Below, piece after piece: positions 45,935 through 56,694 of a stretch of DNA of 64,000 bases (position 1 is its first letter; each line of letters opens with the position of its first letter). The DNA is from Heterobilharzia americana. Lineage: Eukaryota > Platyhelminthes > Trematoda > Strigeidida > Schistosomatidae. The notes below the pieces were generated by a model. The model was given only the letters and a program-made list of their open reading frames with translations. It was not told where the DNA came from and ran no database searches. Where the stretch lies: assembly GCA_944470555.2 (NCBI GenBank), contig OX104130.1, positions 55,089,491 through 55,153,490 of the forward strand, read 5' to 3'. The translations under genes and the position numbers were made by a program.

Positions 45935-46730
45935 CGATATAACGTGACCTCCATCCAATACTATGATTGAGTAACTGTCACGATTTCCTATTGAAACTTC
46001 AAGAATCACCTCATGAAGCTAGTCACCAATGAGCACTGGAGAGCAATTAAATTTCGAGGTTTGTAGGGATTTATTCTATTGATTTCAGGTTTTTGGCACC
46101 ACAGTCCAACTGTTACGTTTGCCGACCTATTCAACTCATTGAAGAGTGGAGAAGAATCGATACAAATGAGCCTGGTTAACTGATTTAACTGGGTTGGTAT
46201 ATCATAAAACAAATGACAATCGATCTGTAGCACTTCTTTTTTATGAGTGGTTTGTAAATTTCTTGTATTGTCCTGTTATGGTGTATTACACCTTTCATAT
46301 TATAGTATCATAAAGCATGTAGGTACTCTGTTGCAGTTATGAGCTTAAAAGAGTGTGAGTTTATCGGCTAACATGATAGTCTGCAGGGAAAAGAAATATG
46401 ACCCGACGACTCAACAGATACACATAATATATTTATATTTAGTGATTGACAGAGAACAGATGAGACAGTCTAGAAATCGAAACTGGAAAGTGGATAAATA
46501 ACATATCAAATACGTTGAGCATAATCTGTGACTTTGTTTAGTTGACTGATTTCTCAAACAAGCTGTGTTGATACTACAATGGAGGAGTTGAAAAACAGCC
46601 GGGCTATGAGGAACTTCAGCATACACTCCACTCTTTGTAAATAGTTTTTAAAGAAATCATGCTTTTCATTATAATTAGATAGTATAATAATGTCTCCTAT
46701 CTCCTATCCTCACACTGATATTTTTCAAAT
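45935..46730. other. Unassigned stretch
   Basis: Nothing recognised. Confidence 0.5.
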
Positions 46731-46734
46731 ACAA

Positions 46735-46885
46735 AGATTACTGATACTGGGTGATGATTGAAGGGCTGCGACCACCTGGTTTCCAACCTGGTGCTTCGAC
46801 ACGAATTTCAATTTCACCATCAATCATGATCCAGTATCAATACTAGTCTACCAAATCACGGCTATCTCAGACAATCAAAAATGAT
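46735..46885. mobile_element. Family A collapsed inverted pair
   Basis: A minus tail (GATACTGGGTGATGATTGAA, 46742) with a short piece of head is followed by a plus tail (TCAATCATGATCCAGTATC, 46822). The CTATCTCAGACAATC landmark comes after. Most of the tRNA-like part is deleted. Confidence 0.6.
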
Positions 46886-46889
46886 AACG

Positions 46890-47615
46890 TTTATCATCAA
46901 GTTGAATGCCATAGACAGATAAACAGGGTAAATTATACAATGATACTTCACCAGAAAGTTATAAATGCTTCGATTATCTCCATCTGTAACAATTACTTAG
47001 TCTCTGAATCACATGACGTAATACATGAACAGATTAATCATTTTGTCCTGTTTTGTGAGCTAGAGAGAGATATTCATGTTTCCTAATGACTGACATTGAG
47101 ATTCACCAGCTGTAGGGATAGGTAGTATTTTTTTTTCACAGCAGGATTATTGATGATTTACATTTGGGAAGGTATCTTAGATCTGTCATCTCTTCCTACT
47201 TTGACAAATAAATGAGGTCAACATTCAAACATGGCATAGTGATGCATTGGTGCAAGATGGAGATCATTGAAGCAGTAACATAGAAAGGAGGACGGGAATT
47301 TACAAGAGGAAAATGCTTACTTATTACACGAAGTGGATGAAACAACGTATTCTTACCGCTCCTATCAATTTTGGATCTTGTTGTGCAAATTTCCCAACCA
47401 ATTATTCTACCTGTTTCGTAGAACTCATGCTGAAAGTTAATAGTTTTTTTTTTGTGATTTAGACTAGTTATTAACAGCTTCATGGTATGGTGACATTTCC
47501 TACTGTGCCTCTTCTAAAAAGTTATTTACCAAGTCGGGCATAAGGACAGTTGCTCAACGACAACATTGGATCGAGGTTGCGTTATATCGTGAAGTGACAG
47601 AAATAGGAAATAGGC
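46890..47615. other. Unassigned stretch
   Basis: Nothing recognised. Confidence 0.5.
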
Positions 47616-47619
47616 ACTG

Positions 47620-47815
47620 TTGTATTTCGCCTCAGTGGATGGCTGCGAAACCTGAGTGTCCTGGGTTCAAACCCTGGTGAGGTGAGGTTATATGTGCGCA
47701 CTCCTGAGGAGTCCCATACTAGGAGGAAACAACTGTTCACCTCTTCCAGGTTTCAAATGTTTCTCCAACTAATTTCAGTCCATAATGAATACCAATTTGA
47801 AATCAATAAAATAAA
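47620..47815 (+). mobile_element. Family C retroposon, plus
   Basis: The tRNA-like head has B box GGGTTCAAACCC (47662). The hammerhead-like motif at 47692-47745 keeps CTGAGGA, the CATACTA loop and GAAA. Base 11.1 is G, so the helix II closing pair fails, and the site reads TTC. The tail AATGAATACCAATTTGAAAT ends the copy. Confidence 0.65.
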
Positions 47816-47819
47816 TCCC

Positions 47820-48360
47820 CAAAGACCTCTAAATTTTACTTACATTCTGTGATGACGTGGCTTGACGTATTACATCGTGACATGAGGTTATTCTGTGGAC
47901 ATATTACGTGATCTAGTCACTTCAAACGATATTCGTTCACTCATTCGTACTATTAACCACAAAAGAAGCTTCAAGCAAATCGTTAGTGAAATATTTGCTG
48001 GTTACTGAAGCTTTCTACTTTCAGGGGTCATGATGAATAGTCATAAATGAAACAGTATATGGAAACTTAGTACACCTGTTCCCTAAGAGATATTCATGAG
48101 TCGCCGCTCTTCTGTGGGTGAGATATGTTGGTAAGTGTTAGAAAAAAGCTTTTATCCTTGTGTACTAGTCCAAGGTAGTTTCACCTTGGACCGATATCCC
48201 TAAGAGAACAGTTGCGAAGCGATGAAAAGTGTTTTCGACCTGTTTTACAATGCTTCATCAATACACACCCATAACCTCATGAATCTATCCAGTATCTCTA
48301 TCCCTCTGTAGTCAATATGATTAGAAATATTTTAAGTCATGTTGTAAGGTGAATTAGTTA
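47820..48360. other. Unassigned stretch with a small hairpin
   Basis: A perfect 9-bp hairpin (GTCCAAGGT / ACCTTGGAC, loop AGTTTC) lies at 48168-48192. Otherwise nothing was recognised. Confidence 0.5.
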
Positions 48361-48364
48361 GCCG

Positions 48365-48560
48365 TTTTCCTAACTAGGTCTGATCCCACAACTAACCTGC
48401 TGGTCTTGAGTTGAACCCCTCATAGCGCTGTAGGAATACTCCATAGAAAAGTTCCATACCAGGATTAAAACAGCTGTCTAGTTCTCCTAAGTTCTCCATA
48501 GTTCTCAAAATAATGTCTTTCCGTGATGAAAACTACTTTAAGACCGAAAACATGGCACAT
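48365..48560 (+). mobile_element. Family C retroposon, degenerate
   Basis: CCATACCAGGATTAAAACAG (48451) stands for the helix II loop through GAAAC. The GTC and tail landmark GTGATGAAAACTACTTTA follow. Confidence 0.5.
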
Positions 48561-48649
48561 ATTGTGCTGGGTCTCGGCTGCTCTGTTCCTTATCTTCTCT
48601 TATACACATTTTTGAATATTTTTATGCTAGTACTTGTATGATTCCGTCA

Positions 48650-48915
48650 CTGACGGGACCAAATTGATCCGTCTTTATTGGCTTATTGGCTCCTGCACGG
48701 ATGCCTCGATATTCCCCCTGTTTAAATTATATATCAGTGACGAATAGTGACTAGCAGGGGAATCCAAGACGCATGTTTCACCTTATTTGGTACTCGTCAG
48801 CTGAGTCCACCTGCCTCTTAGTGAGCAATGCTTTCCACACTAAAACTCCAACTCGAGACCGACTGCTTTCAACATTACAGTGCTACCCACTAGTTATGAC
48901 AACTTCTTGGTGTTT
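48650..48915 (-). mobile_element. Family B retroposon
   Basis: The tail side is GGCTCCTGCACGGATGCCTC (48688). A hammerhead motif lies at 48759-48808, and spacer and head (CAACTCGAGACCG) toward 48915. Confidence 0.7.
48759..48808 (-). ncRNA. Hammerhead ribozyme candidate, family B
   Basis: On the minus strand the core CTGACGA, GAAA and GTC site (plus-strand 48768-48770) are intact. Helix III is AC/GT only. Helix I has four pairs including two G-U. Helix II is weak (ACC/GGT with unpaired GT next to the core). The core is complete but the folding is doubtful. Confidence 0.4.
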
Positions 48916-48939
48916 ATTATTTCCCGTTGGTTACTATAC

Positions 48940-49200
48940 TCAATCGAACTGATTAGTCTCTGTTGACATGAGGACATTTTGAAAAGATGCCTCGATATTG
49001 TTTCAAGTTTCATTTTTGTGTAATTTCCTTGGTGGTAGCTAGCAGTGAAATGCAGGACACGTGTAGTGTGCTATATTAAAGTTTCAGTGGGAATACCACC
49101 ACCCACTGAGGTGCATGTACATCCGACTAACGAGTTCCAATTTGGATAATATGTACCTTTCGGATTTGATCGCTAACCACCACGATGTATATCATAATCT
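48940..49200. mobile_element. Family B inverted pair, degenerate
   Basis: A minus tail (AAGATGCCTCGATATTG, 48982) and AGCTAGCAGTGAAATGCAGG are followed by a plus copy from 49085. The plus spacer CACCCACTGAGGTGCATG is at 49110, and its motif at 49128-49170 has core CTAACGA (G5 to A). Confidence 0.55.
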
Positions 49201-49204
49201 AAAC

Positions 49205-49830
49205 AGTCTTAAGATACTATTGAAGCAAAAGTCTTTGGACTTTTTGTGTAAGCCTTCGACTCGGTGAAATTGTTTATGATGGATTGTATTATCGTATTCA
49301 TCTTTCAAAAGAACGCGAAATCCATAAAATAAGCCAACACACATTCGTACGTGTAAATGTCGGATGGGATAGTTAGAAAGGATCGATAGAAACCACTCTT
49401 CTGGAAAAGTTCGGAAATAATTTACTTCACTGTAAACATTAAAAGACATTAGTATTCTTTCGCGTAATTAACTTCACAATACACCTTCTTTTGTCTTACT
49501 GCCTTTTTTTATTTCCGAGGAATCGAGAGAATATCAAGGGTGGGATCTGAAAATTACTGTTCCAGTGTTCACTAGTTGATAGTAGTATATTTGTGTTACA
49601 TTGTAGCAACGATTTCTAACTGATAGTCAGGGGATATATTGATATTTCGGTTCAGTTCAACTATCTTTAAGATTTTTCATACCGAAATTTCGTTATAATC
49701 CACCTATATACCATATACATAGATCGTCATTCACAGTAAAAGCGAGTAGTTCATGTACATAAATGCAACAATTACTCTTGGGTGTTCTTGTTCCCTTTTC
49801 AATCCTACTGGATATCAGAGATGAGAGCAT
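49205..49830. other. Unassigned stretch
   Basis: Nothing recognised. Confidence 0.5.
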
Positions 49831-49834
49831 ACAG

Positions 49835-50035
49835 AGAGTTGATTAGCACCAAATCAATTCTGCCATGGTTTGGCAGACTTGTATTGATTCTGGGTGATGA
49901 TTGAAGGTGAAATGAAAATCTGGACCAGGGTATGACTCAAACCAGTCACTGCCAGGTTTCCAATCCCACTAGTGACCAGATCTCAGTTTCATTTCAGTTA
50001 ACAAGGGCTTCGCCAGACTGCTCCTCTCGCATAAT
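49835..50035 (-). mobile_element. Family A retroposon
   Basis: It has GATTCTGGGTGATGATTGAA at 49877 and AATGAAAATCTGGACC. The tRNA-like part is decayed (ACTCAAACCAGTCACTGC), and the body has CAAGGGCTTCGCC. Confidence 0.65.
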
Positions 50036-50109
50036 GAAGTAAATAATAACTTACTATAATGCTGGGTAGCATGACTTCCACCCCATACCAAAACACAAAT
50101 TCCCTAAAG

Positions 50110-50235
50110 ATTACAAATTTGTCGAGCTGATGGGTGTCAGTAAGCATGAAACCCAACTTAGACATCTCACTCTTAAAATCCTACATTCTAGTTTGGTTTC
50201 AATCAAGTCAGAGGTCAGGTAGTCAAAACAGGTAA
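50110..50235 (+). mobile_element. Family E fragment
   Basis: GAGCTGATGGGTGTCAGTAA (50124) and GCATGAAACCC correspond to the E hammerhead, with A9 changed to G and helix II closed by a G-U. Confidence 0.5.
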
Positions 50236-52200
50236 CGAACTCCAGTTACCTCTCAGTATCATATGTGGTATCATTAATCACTCTTCAATGACCTATCTGC
50301 AAGAATTTGTCCATTCATGTAAGCATTTCCTTTGCCCCCAACTAAGCATATTGGTGATTTAGTATGCATAAATGGGATTCACGGTACGTTAAGTTAATTG
50401 GTTTATTGAGTTCATTTGTTTAAGTGGTTATGAGGTAATCACTGCCTGTCTTCCAATGAAATGCAATCAGGAGGCTGATTGATTTGTATGTAGTAGTCTG
50501 ACAATTAGAAAAACTATATCTACTGTGTCCAGTTTCCAGACATACGCACACATACATGTAGTGTTACACTTCTACACACTTAGGAATTATAAAATTCAGT
50601 TTTGATCTTTACTGATAATCTGACCCTAGTTTGAATTTTGTCAAAGTTATAATTTTGTTTCTGCGGGCTGTCCAAATATTCATCATTATGATGAGTCTAC
50701 TGTGTCAAACTGACCGCTGTGACTACACAAATGTGTATGGTTGGACACATGAATATTTTTTTTCAAATTAATGACCACTGCTCATGATTATATAAATACC
50801 ATTATTATTACTATTACTAGTGGTATTAGTGGTAACAACGATATAGATAAAAATAGTTGGCTCTTAATTCAAGGGAATATACTTCTCATTTCTCTTCTGC
50901 CTTTTTATCATGTCGTATGATCTAAATAGCGTGGTCTGTTGACGTCTGCTATCTAAAATTTAAAAACCCGCATTTTTACGCTACTGATGCGTCGAGGTCA
51001 GCTCATGTTACCCTGTGTACTTGTGTACGTTGTGGTGTTTCCGTATGTATATATATAAACGTATGTGTATGCGTGTGTGTGTGTGTGTGCATCCACGTCC
51101 ATGAGGGCGTCTGTGTGAGTGTAACATAACAACAGTAACAGCAGCAGTAGAAGCGAGTTTTGAACAAGAAATCAGAATGATGAAGGTTACTGGACAAGAT
51201 GAAAAAGAAAAAGTTTTCAATTTTCATTTCTATATAAAAAAGATTTGAAATAGGCAATCCATCATCATTATCATTATCATCACAAGAACGATCTTCGGTT
51301 TGTATCCCTTATGATTCCCTTTCTGTCTGTCTGTCTATCTCCTTGTCCCTATATCTATCTATCTTTCTATTCAATGATACCCAAACAGTTTAAATTCAAT
51401 TCGAAAAAGTCTTAAAAAAGAAATCTCATTTTATGATAGCTGTATAATCTGCACAAAATCAATAAATTCCTGATTAATCCTATTCACAAACTTTAGATTC
51501 GTATTTAATCCTCATTTGAATTGGAAAATAGTGTTATATGATTGAATCTATAATTTTGATCGATAATTAGCGATAGATTTTGGTTACTAACTTGTTTTCA
51601 CTGAACATTAGTCTATTTTTAGAATTCAAATTTATTCTGTTCAATGTCCAATGTTTAGCTAATATAATGTTTATCTTTGCTCTAAAATAAGATGAATGAT
51701 CAGTTTGTAATTGCACTATCTGTAGCAATATTTAATTAACCCTGTGATTTAGCTATTTGTGGTGTCAACAAGGTTTTCTTTGGAAAACACGCTCTAAAGA
51801 CCACAGATTATGACCTCTGATAATACAATAACATGTAGTAGTGAAATATACTACCGAACATCATGAGTAGTAAGAAACTACTCATAATGATCTGAAGATT
51901 TTTCCAAGCAACGTATATCTTTAGGTGGATAGTGAAGTTTGCAAATAATTTAAACATCAAACATTCATCCACTGGAGTCAGTTAATCAGATTTAATTAAT
52001 CTGAATAATTCCAATTCTCAGTAAGCTGAATTTGTCCGAGGTATACCAATTACAGAACCATTCGGCAATAAGTGAAATGCCTATCTAGTATTTAGGACAG
52101 TTTTCTCAGAATAAACAAGTCTGAAAACCAGTGTGAGTCCTAGTGACAGAAAACTAGATGAGTTTTGTTAGTCGGTGATTTTATACCGCTAAATAGATAC
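50236..52200. other. Unassigned AT-rich stretch
   Basis: A GT run (about 51073-51090) and CTGT/TATC short runs (51323-51365) are present. No gene or retroposon was recognised. Confidence 0.45.
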
Positions 52201-52205
52201 TGGGT

Positions 52206-52206
52206 A

Positions 52207-52246
<40 letters not shown>
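52206..52246. repeat. (ACT)n microsatellite
   Basis: About 13 uninterrupted units. It is the reverse complement of the AGT array at 53.05-53.54 kb. Confidence 0.9.
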
Positions 52247-52248
<2 letters not shown>

Positions 52249-52727
52249 CACTACTGCTGCTACGTGGAAATGGATGATGATCAGTAACCAGAAATTGCAT
52301 ACAATGGTAAATTTTCCGATTACTGGCACCAATCGATAAGGTAAAACCCCAAGTTTTAGGAGATGCAGACCAATTCTCAAAGTTTAACTGGTCACAGAAG
52401 GAATTTATCCCTCCAGATGAGGATGATTATGGTTCAGTGTTCTATAAAGGACCAGTAAAAGCGTTACTCCCAAGCAACTTTCACTTCGACTGCGCTATCA
52501 TACTGGTTAGATTAAACGCATAAATACTTGGTTATTGATCACTATTGGCATACTCCAAAAACCGTTTCACCTCTGATCATAATGCAGAAGCTAGCAAATG
52601 CGTAAACTTGTTAATTTCAGAAACACAAGTGATTCTTTATTGTTTTAACGAGAGAATAGATTGACTTCCATGGATGAATCAACTTTGACCCCCATGGAAG
52701 TTCAGGCCTCCACCGAACTACTACCCA

Positions 52728-52779
<52 letters not shown>
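52728..52779. repeat. (AAT)n microsatellite
   Basis: About 17 uninterrupted units directly border the dispersed repeat that follows. Confidence 0.9.
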
Positions 52780-53053
52780 GTGTGGGAGGAAGACTGAGAC
52801 GCAGGAAAGAATGTTTACTATTGACATCTTGAACAGTAGTCATCAAATATTGTACACTTTCCACTAGACAGTCATTTGTACAGTGTGCTTCATTTCCTCT
52901 TCTGCTTCTATCTCTATTTGCTTTTAATACGCTTACATTGTTTATTGAGTTGCTGTAAACAGAATCTTTACCCATTTTTGGTAATTGCCTGTGATTTCTG
53001 CCGACCTCTCAGCATTTACTGCTGATCTTCGTTCTGATCACCAGAGCCCACTA
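52780..53053 (-). mobile_element. Dispersed repeat F, copy 1 (solo-LTR-like?)
   Basis: About 270 bp closely match 62690-62958 along the whole length, including GACTGAGACGCAGGA, ATTGTACACTTTCCA and TTTCATTTCCTCTTCTGC. Read on the minus strand it starts TGTAGTGG and includes AATAAACA, a polyadenylation-like word. That would fit a solo LTR or the end of a retroelement. It is not an established assignment. Here it lies between AAT and AGT arrays. Confidence 0.6.
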
Positions 53054-53062
53054 CAGTAGTAT

Positions 53063-53127
<65 letters not shown>

Positions 53128-53214
53128 TGAGTAGTAGTAGTAGTAGTGTGAGTAGTAGTAGTAGTAGTGTGAGTAGTAGTAGTAGTAGTGTGAGTAGTAG
53201 TAGTAGTAGTAGTG

Positions 53215-53247
<33 letters not shown>

Positions 53248-53331
53248 TGAGTAGTAGTAGTAGTAGTAGTGTGAGTAGTAGTAGTAGTATTAGTAGTGGT
53301 AGTAGTAGTAGTAGTAGTGTGAGTAGTAGTG

Positions 53332-53404
<73 letters not shown>

Positions 53405-53411
53405 CAGCAGC

Positions 53412-53483
<72 letters not shown>

Positions 53484-53484
53484 C

Positions 53485-53542
<58 letters not shown>
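53054..53542 (+). repeat. (AGT)n array, 489 bp, with GTG interruptions
   Basis: AGT units continue for nearly half a kilobase. Interruptions of the form GTGTGAGT occur about every 15-35 bp up to 53366. After that the array is almost pure. The long serine-only open frame across it is an artefact of the repeat. Confidence 0.95.
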
Positions 53543-53544
53543 AG

Positions 53545-54255
53545 GGAACTGAAGTTTTTTCGAGACTAGTTACTAATATGTCGCTGTCTCTTATGCTCTA
53601 TAAATAACCTAATGTGGAATGAAACTCTACCACAGTGATTAAATTCTATTGATGCATTATTGGGCTAGTGGTATAAGGACAATACGGCGTCAGCATTGTT
53701 AGTTAGGAGGATACTCTATACCTGTCACACATTAGCATGCAACCTCTACTACTATGAAAAGCTTCAAATTGCTTTTCAAAGAGTTTGAAACATTTATCAC
53801 TAGATGTGATGAAGTTAGAGATCTTCCCACTACATTCACCAGGTGTTATAAACATTTGTAAAACAATTGCTTAGCATTACATAAACGATTGTCTCGTTAG
53901 TAAAGGAGTGATAGGAATGAGAGACGTTGTTGAATAGCCTAACTTTTTCCATTTCAATTATTTGTTCATTTATTCCTCCATTTAAAGGGATGCCCACAAA
54001 GATAGAATTCAAATCAATGCATTGATCGGCAGAAGGATCAAAATGTTTTGTTCGGTATATTTGCATTATAACGCCTTGCTTGTGACACAAAATTCAAGTA
54101 CTTTATATCTACGTCAAGCAAATATAATTAACTGGTGATAACTGATGTCATGCTAGACATCGTTATCGTCATCAGTGCAACAGCACTTTGCTGCCTTTTG
54201 AATAACTCACAATTTGAACATCTAAAGCCTAATTACTATTTATGAATGTACTTGC
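53545..54255. other. Unassigned stretch
   Basis: Nothing recognised. Confidence 0.5.
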
Positions 54256-54259
54256 GATT

Positions 54260-54605
54260 CTCCGTTGTTTCATTGGATCGAATTGTTCGAGCTCTATTGG
54301 CATATGGGCTCCTAGGCGGATGCCTCGATACTGCCTGAATGTTAATTATGATAATTTGGTTGAGTGTGGATAGCAGAAGAATCCAGGACGCGCGTTTCGT
54401 CCTATTTGGGACCTGTTAGCTGGATGTACCTGCACCACAGTGAGTGAAGTTGTTCCCACCGTGTTTGGAGTCTCGGTGGAAATAACATCGCTCACTGGGG
54501 TGCGGGTAAATCCGGCTGACAAGTCCCAAATAGGACGAAATGCGTGTCCTGGATTCCGGCGCTAGACATAACCAACTAAATCACCATAATCTACAGCCTT
54601 AGTTA
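54260..54605. mobile_element. Family B head-to-head inverted pair, well preserved
   Basis: The minus copy (54260-54440) has its tail at GGCTCCTAGGCGGATGCCTC and motif at 54382-54430. It keeps GAAACGCGCGTCC and helix I ATCCAG/CTGGAT but has core CTAACAG. The plus copy (54465-54600) has CATCGCTCACTGGGG and its motif at 54509-54558. That motif matches SMalpha consensus except CTGACAA (G8 to A). The heads meet near 54455. Confidence 0.8.
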
Positions 54606-54609
54606 CAAA

Positions 54610-55070
54610 TATCCTACAACACTTATATTATTTTACAGCAAGCAGTGTGTTACATTGAAGTGTGTTCTACATCAAGATAGACAGACAGGCTGAAATATCG
54701 ATTTCCATAACCGGCTATTTATCGTCAAATGTGAGGATAATCATCATGTAGATCGGCTGAACATGTCAAGAATCTGTTCAGCCCCCCCCCCCCTCAAAAA
54801 AAAATTCACTAAAATATGACACTCTGATCTTATCATTTCTACGTTTCTATCAAATTGTGCAAAATTGTGAGAAAATTCATTGACGATGAAAATGTACAAT
54901 GAATGCTAAAAATTTCGAAAAAGTGATGTACTCATGTTTTCATCTGTATTGATTCGACTGAATCTCCGTAAGATACTCTCCACTCACTATACAGTTATCA
55001 GTATGTTACCCATAGAATTGTTCACAGTGTACTCTCTTCCAAAAAGTTATTTCCAATCATAATAAGAGTG
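54610..55070. other. Unassigned stretch with a C run
   Basis: A run of about 12 C lies at 54782-54793, followed by an A run. No gene was recognised. Confidence 0.5.
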
Positions 55071-55073
55071 ATA

Positions 55074-55485
55074 TTAAAGACCACCCTGGAAGCTACTGAA
55101 ATAGCCAGTCAGATTTCACTATTTATATTGGAAAAGCAGATTTTTATCAAATAATGAAGCCCTATTGATTACTTCAGTTGTTGTTGCGATGGTTTTTATA
55201 ATAGGTGACTTTAAAGACCACCTTAGTAACAAGTGAAATAACTAATATGATTTCTCTATTGTATCCAAATTTTCCTTTCAAGACGAAATGAAGAAACAAT
55301 TGGTTATTCAGGTCGTTGCTAGGGTGGCCTTTAAAACCCCCCTCTAGAGTCAGCCAAATAAGCAATATGAGCTTTCTTCATTTTATAAAACAACCACCAT
55401 TCCAGTTATAACAGGGAAACCTGATTAGCTATTTTCAGCTGTCGCTAAGGTGGGCTTTAGAGTCACTGTTGAAGTCACTCCATTG
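55074..55485. repeat. Degenerate tandem repeat, units about 120-136 bp, three and a part
   Basis: Units start at 55074, 55210, 55330 and 55456, each with TTTAAAGACCACC or a variant. Each continues with GAAATAA-type words, a TTTC-TATT block and a closing TTCAGTTGTTGCTAGGGTGG-like segment. The units have diverged by many substitutions and small indels but keep the order of landmarks. I know no matching named satellite. Confidence 0.65.
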
Positions 55486-55639
55486 TAAAGGGCTTGGCAG
55501 TTAAATGGAAGTACTTTTATTGCATTACTTGAATTTTAAAGCATAGTGTTTAGACTACGACTGAATTCCTAGTTCATCCAACCAGTGAAGCAGTTTAAGG
55601 GCTGTTTGAACAATTTAACCCATTGGGGTGAGCTACTCT

Positions 55640-55905
55640 TATTTATTGATTTACTGGTCGGTCGACTTGATCCAGAATAACAATGGGAAATTACAAGTAT
55701 CAACAAGTAATAATAATGGTAATTGACACTCATTGCACAAGCGGTGTCTCTGGTACCCCAATGACCTAGTGGATAACGCTCTGGCGTTTGAATCTATGGA
55801 TAGTGGGTTTAGGTCTCACTGAGGACAACATCACTCACTGGGGTGTAAGTAAATACAGTTGACGAGCCCCAGTTGGGACGAAAGTATACTACTGATAGTA
55901 AGAGA
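55640..55905 (+). mobile_element. Family B tail followed by family B unit
   Basis: The tail landmark GGGAAATTACAAGTATCAAC (55688) leads straight into a head at 55755 (CCCCAATGACCTAGTGGATAAC region, B box GGTTTAGGTCTC). The spacer CATCACTCACTGGGGTG follows, then a motif at 55855-55895 with TTGACGA (C3 to T) and GAAA. The helix III and cleavage part are lost. Confidence 0.7.
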
Positions 55906-55934
55906 CGGAATGACTAACTGTGAATCGAATCATT

Positions 55935-56010
55935 CATTACAGTTGTTTATTATTATTTGTCCCTTGGGTTCCTAGTGGAACATTTCTTTTTATCTCCTAC
56001 TTCTAACTGT
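55935..56010 (-). mobile_element. 3' end fragment of the L1-family non-LTR element
   Basis: The minus strand reads the family 3' terminus: AGGAACCCAAGGGACAAATA then an AAT run (55950-55985). Confidence 0.65.
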
Positions 56011-56011
56011 T

Positions 56012-56370
56012 TTAGTAATACATTTCGAAACCTTACCTAATCCATTTGTATTTTTAATCTGGAGATTGGACTACCTTACCTTTGATGAACTTTGATCCTT
56101 AAATATTAGTACATCCATGTATTTCTCCTGTTCTATCCTCTGAATTCCTGTACTGACTGAAAGAAGTACCGCTACTGAACCTATAAATTATTCATACTTG
56201 CTATAATTTACTTACAGGTTAGTCGTTAACTTCTCAAAAGTTGCTCGTTACAATTGTACTCATCATCAATAGGATTTATATTTAACGCAGATAAAATTTA
56301 CAGCACACTGAAAATTTAAAACAGATTCAGTGACTATTGTACATTGAAAACATTAGCCTTCACAGTTTTC
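56012..56370. other. Unassigned stretch
   Basis: Nothing recognised. Confidence 0.5.
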
Positions 56371-56374
56371 ATAT

Positions 56375-56560
56375 AAATCATGCATGGTAGAGAGCGGTAG
56401 AATCCAGTATACACGCTTCGTCCTACTTGGGACTCGTCAGTGGAGTACATCTATCCACCTGTCTCTCAGTGAGTGACTTAGTTCCCATTGAGACTAAGTC
56501 CTATAACCCATCGCTTCAAACGTTAAACCGTTATCCACTGGATTGATAGCCATTCTTTGT
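56375..56560 (-). mobile_element. Family B retroposon
   Basis: The motif at 56405-56455 (minus) has core CTGACGA and a perfect GTCC/GGAC helix II. However GAAA is GAAG and the GTC site is gone. B box GACTTAGTCTC and AACGGTTTAACG of the head follow toward 56545. Confidence 0.65.
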
Positions 56561-56694
56561 GCTACGGGCTTGGGTTTCTTAGAGTTAGTTGGAATTTACT
56601 TTCACAATTGTTTAATTGAAATGAAAGTCTTATAGAATGAATTATAATGAACCGTCTGTTTTCCTGTGTATACAGTATGTTTAATATAAATGAA

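Noticed and set aside
53094..53552. Open frame of 152 residues, almost all serine
   Set aside because: It is produced by the AGT microsatellite in one of its frames, with no start context, flanking coding sequence or second domain.
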